Below are positions 1 through 7,468 of a DNA stretch of 9,521 nucleotides, in pieces. The position numbers and the translations under genes are program-made. Each line of letters starts with the position of its first letter. The first letter of the stretch is position 1. The notes below the pieces were generated by a model. It was not told the DNA's origin. It was given only the letters and a program-made list of their open reading frames with translations, and made no database searches. The stretch is taken from the NCBI GenBank assembly GCA_014379045.1, contig JACMMK010000508.1, forward strand, positions 1 through 9,521, read 5' to 3'. Source of the DNA: Burkholderiales bacterium (GTDB lineage: Bacteria > Pseudomonadota > Gammaproteobacteria > Burkholderiales > CAIKXV01).

Positions 1-2
1 AC

Positions 3-917
3 CCCCGGCTTGCGCGCGCGCTGGTCGACGCGTTGCGCGCGCTCGACGCCACCCCGCACCTGGTGTTCGCGAACTCGACGCACGCGCTCGCCGACGGCGC
101 GAACGATGCGGTCGGTGCCTCGACGCCCTACGCCCGATCGAAGCGCGAGGCCACTGCGATTCTCGGTGAATGGGCTTCGGCGACGGGTGCGCGGTACGCC
201 GATATCGGCTTCCCGCACCTGTTCGGCGAGTGCGGACGCCCGTTCTACAATTCGGCGATCGCCACGTTCTGCCATCAACTCGCGCATTCCGAGGCGCCGC
301 GTATCGTCGTCGACGCAGAACTCGAACTGCTGCATGCGCAACGCGCATGCGATGCGATGCTCGACGTGATCGACGCGGGCACGGTCGGCACCTCTGCCCC
401 ACCCGGCGCGCGGATGCGCGTCAGCGAAGCGCTGCAACGACTGCGCGCGCTCGACGCCACTTACGCGGACGGTACGCTGCCATCATTCCCGACCGGGTTC
501 GAACTCGACCTGTTCAATACGTTGCGCGCGTATCGGTTTCCGCATCGGTATCCGGTCGCCACGGGCTTGCGCTCGGACGCACGCGGGCGGCTGTTCGAAG
601 CCGTCAAGACCGGGCACGGTGGACAGTGCTTCGCATCGTGGACCCATCCCGGCATCGTCCGCGGCAATCATTTCCACCGACGCAAGATCGAACGCTTCCT
701 GGTCGCCTCCGGCGAGGCGTCGATCAGGGTGCGCAGGCTCTTTTCGTCGGAGGTGCACACGTTTGACGTGAACGGAGAGACGCCGGTGTTCATCGACATG
801 CCTACACTGCATACGCACGACATCCGAAACACGGGCATGGGCGAACTGTTCACGCTGTTCTGGTCGCACGAGATTTTCGACGCCCGCGCGCCCGACACCT
901 ACGCAGAGGCGGTCTGA
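3..917 (+). CDS. wbjC: UDP-2-acetamido-2,6-dideoxy-hexos-4-ulose reductase WbjC/CapF/FnlB, 3' part (partial)
   Basis: This is the second enzyme of the UDP-L-FucNAc pathway. It is a cytoplasmic bifunctional protein that epimerises and then reduces the 4-keto-6-deoxy sugar made by WbjB/CapE, giving the L-talo (PneNAc) nucleotide. The frame is open to the left edge, so the 304 visible residues lack the true start. Family members are about 370 residues, so roughly 65 N-terminal residues carrying the Rossmann glycine motif lie outside the window. Visible parts are the SDR catalytic YxxxK (Tyr codon 129-131, Lys codon 141-143, in PYARSK) and a C-terminal cupin. The cupin starts near 600 with GNHFH (His codons 669-671 and 675-677), a following KIERFLV, and HTHD (His codons 810-812 and 816-818), which fit the cupin metal site. 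The ending LFWSHEIFDARAPDTY is typical of CapF. The stop lies 3 bases before wbjD, so the two are almost certainly co-transcribed. Confidence 0.9.
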   Translation, partial: PRLARALVDALRALDATPHLVFANSTHALADGANDAVGASTPYARSKREATAILGEWASATGARYADIGFPHLFGECGRPFYNSAIATFCHQLAHSEAPRIVVDAELELLHAQRACDAMLDVIDAGTVGTSAPPGARMRVSEALQRLRALDATYADGTLPSFPTGFELDLFNTLRAYRFPHRYPVATGLRSDARGRLFEAVKTGHGGQCFASWTHPGIVRGNHFHRRKIERFLVASGEASIRVRRLFSSEVHTFDVNGETPVFIDMPTLHTHDIRNTGMGELFTLFWSHEIFDARAPDTYAEAV

Positions 918-920
918 GCG

Positions 921-2075
921 ATGAAGAAACTCAAGGTGATGGCGATCGTCGGTACGCGTCCGGAGCTGATCCGTCTGTCGCGCGTGCTTGCCCGACTCGA
1001 CCAGGCGACCGAACTGGTGCTGGTGCACACCGGCCAGAACTACGACTACGCGTTGAACGACGTGTTCTTCGACGAGTTGCAGATCCGCCGTCCCGATCAT
1101 TTTCTCGCAGCCGCGTCCCCGGGATCGACGGCGATCGAGACCATCGCGCAGACGCTGCTTCGGGTCGATCCGGTGCTCGAGCACGAGAAGCCCGACGCGG
1201 TGCTGATCCTCGGTGACACCAACAGCAGTCTGTCCGCGATCGCCGCCAAGCGCCGCAAGGTCCCGGTGTTTCACATGGAGGCAGGCAATCGCTGTTTCGA
1301 CGAGCGCGTGCCCGAAGAGCTCAATCGTCGCATCGTCGATCACATCGCCGACGTGAACCTGCCGTACAGCGACCTCGCGCGCGAGTATCTGCTGCGCGAG
1401 GGCCTTCCCCCCGATCGGGTGATCAAGACCGGCAGTCCGATGTACGAAGTGCTGCAGCACTATCTGGCGCGGATCGAGGCCTCCGACGTGCTGGGGAGGC
1501 TCGAACTGACCCCCGGCGCGTACTTCGTCGTGAGTCTGCACCGCGAAGAGAACGTCGATCCGCCGCAGGCACTCGAGCGCATCGCCGCGCTGCTCGATGC
1601 CGTCGCACGCAAGTTCCGCCAGCGGATCATCTTCAGCACCCATCCGCGCACCCGCAACCGGCTCGCCGCGCGCGCATTCACGCTCGATCCGCTGATCGAG
1701 TTGCACGCGCCGTTCGGCTTCCTCGACTACGTGAAGCTGCAGAGGAATGCGCATGCGGTGCTGTCCGACAGCGGCACGATCAGCGAAGAGTCGTCGATCC
1801 TGGACTTCCCCGCATTGAATCTGCGGGAAGCCCATGAGCGTCCCGAAGCGATGGAAGAAGCCGCGGTGATGATGGTCGGCCTCGACACCGATCGGGTGTT
1901 GCAGGGGTTGAAGGTTCTGGAGACCCAGTCGCGCGGCGGCGGTGGACCTGCCGCAGCACCGCGCACCCTCGCGGCGGTCGCCGACTATCAGCGCCCGGCG
2001 GTCTCCGAGAAGGTGCTGCGGATCATCCTTAGCTACACCGATCATGTGAACCGGGTCGTGTGGCGACACGCGTGA
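921..2075 (+). CDS. wbjD: UDP-N-acetyl-L-fucosamine-forming 2-epimerase WbjD/CapG/FnlC (WecB-like)
   Basis: This is a cytoplasmic non-hydrolysing UDP-sugar 2-epimerase of the WecB fold. By family it turns the UDP-L-talo sugar made by WbjC into UDP-L-FucNAc. The 384-residue protein is the usual length. It shows GTRPE at residues 11-15, HTGQNYD at 36-42, D99 in LGDTNSS, E120 in HMEAGNRCFDERVPEE, PEE at 131-133 and HREEN at 207-211. These match the catalytic Asp/Glu/Glu/His positions of WecB. SGTISEESS at 284-292 is the UDP-binding loop. HMEAGNRCFDERVPEE, IKTGSPMYEVL and the ending RIILSYTDHVNRVVW are FnlC/WbjD hallmarks and separate it from housekeeping WecB. A Gly/Ala-rich loop (residues 338-347) seems longer than usual. 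The ATG at 921 has GAGG at 906-909, inside the end of wbjC, as a plausible ribosome site. The adjoining wbjC supports the substrate assignment. Confidence 0.94.
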   Translation: MKKLKVMAIVGTRPELIRLSRVLARLDQATELVLVHTGQNYDYALNDVFFDELQIRRPDHFLAAASPGSTAIETIAQTLLRVDPVLEHEKPDAVLILGDTNSSLSAIAAKRRKVPVFHMEAGNRCFDERVPEELNRRIVDHIADVNLPYSDLAREYLLREGLPPDRVIKTGSPMYEVLQHYLARIEASDVLGRLELTPGAYFVVSLHREENVDPPQALERIAALLDAVARKFRQRIIFSTHPRTRNRLAARAFTLDPLIELHAPFGFLDYVKLQRNAHAVLSDSGTISEESSILDFPALNLREAHERPEAMEEAAVMMVGLDTDRVLQGLKVLETQSRGGGGPAAAPRTLAAVADYQRPAVSEKVLRIILSYTDHVNRVVWRHA

Positions 2076-2091
2076 CGCGGGCAGCGGGCGC

Positions 2092-3090
2092 GTGCCGTTG
2101 AGCCCGTTCGCGCCTTTGTGGAGCGCGCCGCTGCTCGCCCTGTTGACGAGTGCCCTGATCCTCTGCCTGCTGCTTGGTCCGGCTCGTGCACGTCTTCCGC
2201 TCGACCGTCCGAACGAGCGCTCGTTGCATCACCGCCCCGTGCCGCGCACCGGGGGATTGGCAGTGGTCGCAGGAATTCTCGCCGCGGCTGGGGCAGTGAT
2301 GCCGTCCAGTCTGGTTCTGGTGGGCGGTACCGCGCTGCTGGCTGCCACATCGTTCATCGACGACTGGCGAGGTCTGCCGATCGCGCTGCGTTTCGCGATT
2401 CACACGCTGGTCGCGAGCGCGTTCGTCGCGCTCGCGTTGGTTGACTGGCCTCTGCCGTGGCAGGCGGCCAGTGCGTTCATGATCGTGTGGTCGATGAACC
2501 TGTACAACTTCATGGATGGATCCGACGGTCTGGCGGGCGGCATGGCAGTGATCGGCTTCACTGCGTACGCAGCCGGGTTCTTCCTGGCGCGAGATTTCGA
2601 ATCGGCCGCGCTCGCAGCGTCGACCGCCGCCGCCGCGCTCGTGTTTCTGATGTTCAACTTCAATCCGGCTCGGATATTTCTCGGCGATGCGGGGTCGATT
2701 CCGCTCGGGTTTCTCGCAGGCGCGCTGGGTGCTGCGGGTATCCATGCCGGCCATTGGCCGCTATGGTTTCCCTTCGTCGTGTTTGCCCCGTTCTTCGTCG
2801 ATGCCACGATCACGCTGCTGCGCAGAATGATGCGCGGCGAGAAGTTCTGGCACGCACATCGCGAACACTACTACCAAAGACTGGTCCGACTAGGCTGGGG
2901 TCACCGGAGGACCGCACTCGTCGAGTACGCGTTGATGGCTGTAAGCGCCGCAGTCGCGTTGTCGGCGCTGGCGCAGCCGCATTTCGAACAGTTGTTTCTG
3001 CTGGCCGTCTGGGCGGCGATCGTATCGATGGCGATGCTCGTGTTGGATCGGGCCTGGCAGCGCGCGCAAGTCGCCGCGCGGAGCGACTGA
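2092..3090 (+). CDS. wbpL: WbpL-like undecaprenyl-phosphate HexNAc-1-phosphate transferase
   Basis: This is an inner-membrane enzyme of the MraY/WecA/WbpL family. It transfers a HexNAc-1-phosphate (in WbpL relatives FucNAc, QuiNAc or GlcNAc) from the UDP-sugar to undecaprenyl phosphate and so starts an O-unit. The 332 residues are mostly hydrophobic, with about ten membrane spans. Family motifs in order are DRPNERSLHHRPVPRTGG near 38-55, the Asp pair D90-D91 in FIDDWRG, NLYNFMDGSDGLAGG at 136-150, FLGDAGS at 196-202 and the cytoplasmic His-rich loop HAHREHYYQR at 254-263. The start is uncertain. GTG at 2092 is the first candidate after an in-frame stop at 2047-2049, has no clear Shine-Dalgarno, and lies 16 bases after wbjD. 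TTG at 2098 is another option. Close packing suggests translation coupled to wbjD. The exact sugar cannot be read from sequence, but the neighbours point to FucNAc or QuiNAc. Confidence 0.9.
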   Translation: MPLSPFAPLWSAPLLALLTSALILCLLLGPARARLPLDRPNERSLHHRPVPRTGGLAVVAGILAAAGAVMPSSLVLVGGTALLAATSFIDDWRGLPIALRFAIHTLVASAFVALALVDWPLPWQAASAFMIVWSMNLYNFMDGSDGLAGGMAVIGFTAYAAGFFLARDFESAALAASTAAAALVFLMFNFNPARIFLGDAGSIPLGFLAGALGAAGIHAGHWPLWFPFVVFAPFFVDATITLLRRMMRGEKFWHAHREHYYQRLVRLGWGHRRTALVEYALMAVSAAVALSALAQPHFEQLFLLAVWAAIVSMAMLVLDRAWQRAQVAARSD

Positions 3091-3190
3091 AGCCGGCAGC
3101 CAGTGGATGGCCGGGCCTGTCATTTGGCCAGGTGTCTCCGGTATCATCATCATGGTTGCGGTTCGGTGGCCGATGCGGTGAGTCCATTCA

Positions 3191-3214
3191 GTTGCCAACT
3201 CGGTTGCCGACTCC
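3191..3214 (+). repeat. Two-copy 12-base imperfect tandem repeat
   Basis: GTTGCCAACTCG at 3191-3202 is followed directly by GTTGCCGACTCC at 3203-3214, with two mismatches in 12. It lies about 115 bases before the wbpM start in the leader. It may be a chance duplication or a pair of direct half-sites for a regulator. Nothing else in the window repeats it that I could see. Confidence 0.45.
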
Positions 3215-3315
3215 GGTGGGTAAAGGTAGAAGCGGATGGATACCGTTTTCAGGTCGAAGGTGAAGCCCCGCTCGCTCGAGTGTTTTCGATCCGTCGATGC
3301 AATCGGCCGATTGCC

Positions 3316-3319
3316 GAGG
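3316..3319 (+). promoter_or_regulatory. Shine-Dalgarno that decides the wbpM start
   Basis: GAGG at 3316-3319 sits 8 bases before the ATG at 3328. This is the only good ribosome site near the 5' end of wbpM. The ATG is followed at once by the expected N-terminal membrane span of the family, so it is preferred over the GTG at 3103. Confidence 0.6.
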
Positions 3320-3327
3320 CCGGGCTG

Positions 3328-5238
3328 ATGCGCATCGGCGTGCGTTCACGCACCCTGCTCGCCTTCGGCCATGACGCTGTCGCAGCGGCCCTCGCATGGT
3401 GTGCGGCGTTCTGGTTGCGCTTCAATCTCGAACTGCCGGACGCCTATTTCAGCGTCATGGTTGAGGCGTTGATCTGGGTCGTACCGTTGCAAGCCGCGGT
3501 TTTTTGCACGTTCGGGCTCTACCGCGGCATCTGGCGCTATGCAAGTGTTGCCGATGTGCAACGTATCGTGTTTGCGGTGATCGTCGCCGCGATGGCGGTT
3601 GCGATGGTGCTGCTGCTGCAGGGCCGACCGACCGGGGTACCGCGTTCGGTGCTCATTCTCGACCCGCTGCTGCTTGCGGTCGCGATGGGCGGCAGTCGAA
3701 TGCTCTATCGCATCTGGCGTGAACGGCGTACGGCGGGACGCAACGGCAGCGCGCGCTCGGTGTTCATCCTCGGCGCGGGCGACACGGCGGCGAATCTGAT
3801 CAAGGAGCTCGAACGCAGCCGCGAATGGCGGGTCGCGGGTCTGTTCGACGACAACCCCGAGCGTCACGGACGCTCGATACACGGCGTTGCCGTGCTGGGG
3901 TCGCTCGACACGCTGCGTGCGGCGAAGGCACGCAGCGCGGCTACCCACGCGATCATCGCGATGCCCTCGTCCGGGCACGGCGCCCGACGGCATGCGGCCG
4001 ATCTCGCCGTCGACGCAGGACTGAAGGTTTTGACCGTGCCCTCTTTCGACGACCTGGTGAGCGGCAAGGTCACGGTGTCGCAGATCCGCGAAGTCGAGCT
4101 GGACGACCTGCTCGGGCGTGATCCGGTCGTGCTCGACAGCGCAGGCCTCAGCAGCTGGCTCGCCGAACGTGTGGTCATGGTCACCGGCGCCGGAGGCTCG
4201 ATCGGTTCGGAACTGTGTCGGCAGATCGCCCGCTTCAAGCCCCGGTGCATCGTGATGTTCGAGATGTCGGAGTTCGCGCTCTATCAGATCGAACAGGAAT
4301 TTCGCGGCGCCGAGTTCCAGCGCGACTACGGCAACATAGCGATCGCTACTGTTGCGGGTGATGTGCGTTCGCCCACACGCGTCGCCCAAACCTTTGCGCG
4401 CTACCGGCCGACCGTGGTGGTACATGCGGCGGCGTACAAGCACGTGCCGCTGATGGAGGTCGACAACTGCGCCGAAGCGGTGCTGAACAACGTCCTGGGC
4501 ACCTGGTCGGTCGCGCGCGCGGCGATCGCGGCAGGGGTCGAGAAGTTCGTGCTGATCTCCACCGACAAGGCCGTCAATCCGACCAACGTGATGGGCGCGA
4601 CCAAGCGCCTGGCGGAAATGGTCTGCGAACGATTGCAGGGGTCGAATGCCGCCACCCGTTTCGTGATGGTGCGCTTCGGCAACGTGCTCGGCAGCGCGGG
4701 TAGTGTGATTCCGAAGTTTCGCGCGCAGATCGCCGCCGGCGGACCGGTGACCGTCACCGATCCGCAGATCACGCGCTTCTTCATGTCGATTCCCGAGGCC
4801 GCACAACTCGTGCTGCAGGCGGGCCTGATGGGCCGCGGCGGCGAGATCTTCGTGCTCGACATGGGCGAACCTGTGCGCATCAGCGAGCTCGCGCGCGAGA
4901 TGATCCGGCTGTCCGGGTTCAGCGACGACGAAATGCGCATCGTCTACACCGGTCTGCGCCCCGGCGAGAAGCTGTTCGAGGAACCGCTCTCCGACGACGA
5001 ACACTCGCTGCTCACGCCGCATCCGAAGCTGCGCATCGCGCAGGCGCGGCAGACACCGGGCGATTTTCTGCAGCGGCTCGACGATTGGCTGCAACAGGCG
5101 CATGCGCAATCCGACGACTTGATCAAGCAACGACTTGCCGCGTTCGTGCCCGAGTACCAGGCGCAATCGGGGCCCCCGCCGTCCCCCGCGCAGGAGCGCA
5201 GCGCGAGCGCGGTCAGCGCCGTCCTGGCAGGGCGATGA
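3328..5238 (+). CDS. wbpM: WbpM-like membrane-bound UDP-GlcNAc 4,6-dehydratase
   Basis: This is a large SDR-type dehydratase of the WbpM/WbcP/PglF group. It makes UDP-4-keto-6-deoxy-GlcNAc, the branch point to D-QuiNAc, D-FucNAc and related sugars, on the cytoplasmic face of the inner membrane. The 636 residues are close to the family's roughly 620-665. About four N-terminal membrane spans cover residues 8-125. A first Rossmann-like domain follows with LGAGDTA near 148-154. The catalytic SDR domain has TGAGGSIGSE starting near 285, HAAAYKHVP, STDKAVNPTN (Thr412, Asp413, Lys414) and MGATK at 422-426. In MGATK, Met replaces the usual YxxxK Tyr, which is normal for this subfamily. GLRPGEKLFEEPL near 548-560 is also diagnostic. 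The tail after about 610 is Pro/Ser/Ala rich and probably disordered. Start chosen from GAGG at 3316-3319. It likely shares an operon with the genes either side, although a private promoter in the 237-base leader is possible. Confidence 0.94.
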   Translation: MRIGVRSRTLLAFGHDAVAAALAWCAAFWLRFNLELPDAYFSVMVEALIWVVPLQAAVFCTFGLYRGIWRYASVADVQRIVFAVIVAAMAVAMVLLLQGRPTGVPRSVLILDPLLLAVAMGGSRMLYRIWRERRTAGRNGSARSVFILGAGDTAANLIKELERSREWRVAGLFDDNPERHGRSIHGVAVLGSLDTLRAAKARSAATHAIIAMPSSGHGARRHAADLAVDAGLKVLTVPSFDDLVSGKVTVSQIREVELDDLLGRDPVVLDSAGLSSWLAERVVMVTGAGGSIGSELCRQIARFKPRCIVMFEMSEFALYQIEQEFRGAEFQRDYGNIAIATVAGDVRSPTRVAQTFARYRPTVVVHAAAYKHVPLMEVDNCAEAVLNNVLGTWSVARAAIAAGVEKFVLISTDKAVNPTNVMGATKRLAEMVCERLQGSNAATRFVMVRFGNVLGSAGSVIPKFRAQIAAGGPVTVTDPQITRFFMSIPEAAQLVLQAGLMGRGGEIFVLDMGEPVRISELAREMIRLSGFSDDEMRIVYTGLRPGEKLFEEPLSDDEHSLLTPHPKLRIAQARQTPGDFLQRLDDWLQQAHAQSDDLIKQRLAAFVPEYQAQSGPPPSPAQERSASAVSAVLAGR

Positions 5239-5291
5239 CGACGCTCGGAGCCCGGGTCAACAGCGCATCGGCCGCATCGACCGCCCGCTGA
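5235..5291 (+). other. 18-codon mini-frame linking wbpM to the fusion gene by overlapping stop/start codons
   Basis: An ATG at 5235-5237 overlaps the wbpM stop (TGA 5236-5238). It opens an 18-residue frame, MTTLGARVNSASAASTAR, whose TGA at 5289-5291 overlaps the ATG at 5291 of the next gene. The next gene's ATG has no visible Shine-Dalgarno. The arrangement would allow termination-reinitiation to carry ribosomes from wbpM through the mini-frame to the fusion gene. The peptide has no recognisable function, and a purine run (AGGG 5229-5232) lies too close to its ATG to be a good ribosome site. The overlaps are seen directly; translation is inference and chance is possible. Confidence 0.3.
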
Positions 5292-7372
5292 TGCACGATG
5301 CCGCCGTCGCGGGTCCGTGGGCTACACGTGCCGACGCGCTGGGCCGATGGTCGACGATAGGGCTTGCTTTCATGCTGCCCGTGTCCACGGCCGCTGCCAG
5401 TATCTGTCTCGCAGTCATCGTTGCGGCATGGATCGCTGGCGGCAGATATCCGCACAAGCTGCGCCGCTGCGTCGATCACCCGATACGGCTGGCGGCGCTG
5501 GTGCTGTTTGCGTGGCTCGCAGTGAGTCTGGCCTGGTCGGAGACGCTCGGCCCCGATCAGGCCAAATACCTGCGCAAGTACGCTGATCTGCCGTTAATCG
5601 CGGTGTTTTCCTGGTTCCTGGTCGGACGCTCGACCCGCGAACGAGCGCTCCTCGCGTTCGCGTGTGCGATGCTGCTCACCCTTGCCCTGTCGTTCTCCGC
5701 AGCAGCGGGTGTGTTGCCGTCATTCGACTGGCTGCAAGCCGAGCCGGGCAATGCAGTGGTGTTCAAACGCCACATCACGCACGGTCTGCTGATGAGCTTC
5801 GCGGCATTGCTGTTCGCGCTGTACGCGATCGAAGCGCGCCGTACCCTGGTGCGTGTCGCCTGGGCCACGGCGAGTGCGTTGGCTTCGATCAATGTCGTGT
5901 TCATGGTGCAGGGGCGTACCGGCTACGTGGTATTCGCGGTGTTCATCCTGCTCGTGTTCGCGACGCGCTACGGCTGGCGCGGACTCTCCGTCGCCGGGGT
6001 GCTGGTCCTGGCCGGGGCCGTGTCGGTGCATCAGTTATCTCCCAAAATGAGGCAGCGCGTCGATCTCGCGGTCAGCGAATACCGCGGTTGGGACCGCACC
6101 AAGGCGACCGCCGACAGCAACTCGATTGGCCGGCGGCTAGAGTTCTTTGCCGGCAGCACCGCACTTGTCGCACAACGTCCACTGTTGGGGTACGGTCTGG
6201 GCGGATTTCCGGCGGCCTACGCGAAAAGCGTCGAGGGTAGCGCCCGGGTGGCCACCGTCAACCCGCACAACGAGTATCTGTTGCTGGCGGTGCAGGGCGG
6301 GCTGCCGGCCGTGGCCTTGTTCTTATGGTTGCTGGCGCGAATCAGCATATACGCACGCGCACTGGCAAGCGTGCGCGAGAGGCTGCTCGCGCGCGCACTA
6401 GCGCTCTGGATGGCAGTCGGCTGCCTCGTCAATGCGTTGTTGATCGACCACACCGAAAGTCTGATGTTCGGCCTGTTCGCGGGGCTGCTGTTCGCGGGCT
6501 TTCCCAAACGCCTCGCGCCTGCCATCGGTGCCGACGAGACCCGCTCCCAGGTTGCGAGCGCCCTGGTTGCCGACGCAGAGCCGTGCGCGCCGAAGCTCGC
6601 CCGCCTGTCGGTGGTGATCATCGCGCGCGACGAGGCAGCACGCATCGGACGCTGCCTCGACTCGGTGCGCTGGGCGAACGAAGTCGTCGTGCTCGACGGC
6701 GGCAGCACCGATGCGACGGTCGCGCTCGCACGCGAGCGGCGTGCGCGCGTCGAGATCGCAACGGACTGGCCCGGCTTCGGGATGCAGAAGAATCGCGCAT
6801 TGGCGTTGGCCAGTGGTGAATGGATCCTTTCGCTCGATGCCGACGAATGGGTCGAAGAGCCGCTGGCCGTGGCGATCCGTCGTGTGATCGCCGAGCCCGC
6901 AGGACCTTCGGTATGGCGCATGCCCCGACGGTCGCGCTATTGCGGCCAAGTGATGCGGCATTCGGGATGGTCGCCCGATTACGTGACGCGTCTGTGGCGA
7001 CGCGGCGCCGCGCGTTTTTCGGACGACCTCGTGCACGAACGTGTCTTGATCGACTCCGAACGCGTTACCGGGTCACATGCGCCGGCGACGCTGCGCACCC
7101 CGCTCGATCACGAGACGGTCACCCGCTTCGAACAGGTGATCGACAAGATGAACCGGTACTCCACCGATGGCGCGCAGATGATGCACGCGCGCGGCGTGCG
7201 CGGGTCGGTCGCGAAAGCGCTCGGGCACGGACTCTGGACCTTCGTGCGAACCTATGTGCTGCGCCTGGGCTTTCTGGATGGGCGCTTCGGCCTGCTGCTC
7301 GCGATCTCGAACGCAGAGGGAAGTTACTACAGGTACCTGAAGCTGATGCTGCGCGGGTCGACAACCCGATGA
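5291..7372 (+). CDS. Fusion: O-antigen ligase/polymerase-type membrane domain + WaaE/KdtX-type GT2 glycosyltransferase
   Basis: One uninterrupted 693-residue frame holds two domains. Residues 1 to about 404 are a polytopic membrane protein of the WaaL/Wzy type. Marks are R209 in QGRTGY, SIGRRLEFF near 278-286, LGYGLGGFPAAY and H326 in NPHNEYLLLAVQGG. Arg and His residues like these are essential in the periplasmic loops of WaaL. A linker of about 34 polar/Ala residues (405-438) leads to a complete family 2 transferase: LSVVIIARDEAARIGRC from 439, LDGGSTD at 468-474, DWPGFGMQKNRAL, DADEW at 516-520, and the WaaE-type ending FVRTYVLRLGFLDGRFG then NAEGSYYRYLKL. WaaE relatives add glucose to the inner core from the cytoplasm; WaaL joins O-antigen to lipid A-core in the periplasm. 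The ATG at 5291 is the first in frame after wbpM (52-base gap) and lacks a Shine-Dalgarno. ATG at 5372 would cut the first span. Ligase is favoured over Wzy because of the WaaE partner, but the family alone does not settle it. Confidence 0.88.
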   Translation: MHDAAVAGPWATRADALGRWSTIGLAFMLPVSTAAASICLAVIVAAWIAGGRYPHKLRRCVDHPIRLAALVLFAWLAVSLAWSETLGPDQAKYLRKYADLPLIAVFSWFLVGRSTRERALLAFACAMLLTLALSFSAAAGVLPSFDWLQAEPGNAVVFKRHITHGLLMSFAALLFALYAIEARRTLVRVAWATASALASINVVFMVQGRTGYVVFAVFILLVFATRYGWRGLSVAGVLVLAGAVSVHQLSPKMRQRVDLAVSEYRGWDRTKATADSNSIGRRLEFFAGSTALVAQRPLLGYGLGGFPAAYAKSVEGSARVATVNPHNEYLLLAVQGGLPAVALFLWLLARISIYARALASVRERLLARALALWMAVGCLVNALLIDHTESLMFGLFAGLLFAGFPKRLAPAIGADETRSQVASALVADAEPCAPKLARLSVVIIARDEAARIGRCLDSVRWANEVVVLDGGSTDATVALARERRARVEIATDWPGFGMQKNRALALASGEWILSLDADEWVEEPLAVAIRRVIAEPAGPSVWRMPRRSRYCGQVMRHSGWSPDYVTRLWRRGAARFSDDLVHERVLIDSERVTGSHAPATLRTPLDHETVTRFEQVIDKMNRYSTDGAQMMHARGVRGSVAKALGHGLWTFVRTYVLRLGFLDGRFGLLLAISNAEGSYYRYLKLMLRGSTTR

Positions 7373-7468
7373 TCGATCTCGCCCGTCGTGGTCACGACCT
7401 ACAACCGTGCTGTCGCCGCCCTTCACTGAGCGCGTGCTGCGCGAGGCGATCGCGCTCGAACGCTTCAC
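7369..7468 (+). pseudogene. Decayed N-terminus of a GT2 glycosyltransferase
   Basis: An ATG at 7369 overlaps the stop of the fusion gene (TGA 7370-7372), as if a further operon gene once started here. Its own frame gives MIDL and then non-protein-like sequence. The next frame (from 7376) reads ISPVVVTTYNRAVAALH and hits TGA at 7427-7429. The third frame (from 7428) continues ERVLREAIALERF. Put together this resembles the standard GT2 opening (VSVVVTTYNRP.AL..VL), broken by at least two frame changes and lacking everything after about 30 residues. No intact reading is possible, so I call it a remnant. The similarity is short, so the family call is moderate. Sequencing error could explain one shift but not the missing body of the gene. 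Confidence 0.55.

Larger units (their letters stand above)
3091..3327 (+). other. 237-base intergenic leader upstream of wbpM
   Basis: This is the longest clearly non-coding gap inside the O-antigen block. One forward frame stays open from a GTG at 3103 into wbpM. Its translation (Cys, His and Arg rich, no family resemblance) does not look like protein and precedes the real N-terminus, so I treat it as untranslated. I see no strong sigma-70 promoter. The best -10-like hexamer is TATCAT at 3142-3147, with no acceptable -35 at 16-18 bases. No ops/JUMPstart element and no intrinsic terminator are visible. It holds a short tandem repeat at 3191-3214. A separate wbpM promoter is possible but unproven. 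Confidence 0.6.

Noticed and set aside
483..2069. Long open frame on the - strand (528 codons) opposite wbjC/wbjD
   Set aside because: Translation is rich in His, Arg, Gln and Asp with no domain or membrane logic. It is the antisense shadow expected of GC-rich coding DNA, and the + strand carries clear family motifs over the same bases.
3119..3147. Possible promoter with TATCAT as -10
   Set aside because: No -35-like hexamer at acceptable spacing (GTCATT at 3119 is a poor match) and no extended -10.
3103..3327. N-terminal extension of WbpM from a GTG at 3103
   Set aside because: The extra 75 residues look non-protein (YHHHGCG, Cys/Arg rich), while ATG 3328 has a ribosome site and begins the expected first membrane span.
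3346..5166. Long open frame on the - strand (606 codons) opposite wbpM
   Set aside because: Same His/Arg-rich shadow composition; wbpM motifs on the + strand explain the sequence completely.
5135..5290. Earlier start for the ligase-transferase fusion, overlapping the end of wbpM
   Set aside because: The added residues are Arg/Pro/Ser-rich out-of-frame wbpM sequence. The first plausible membrane span follows ATG 5291.
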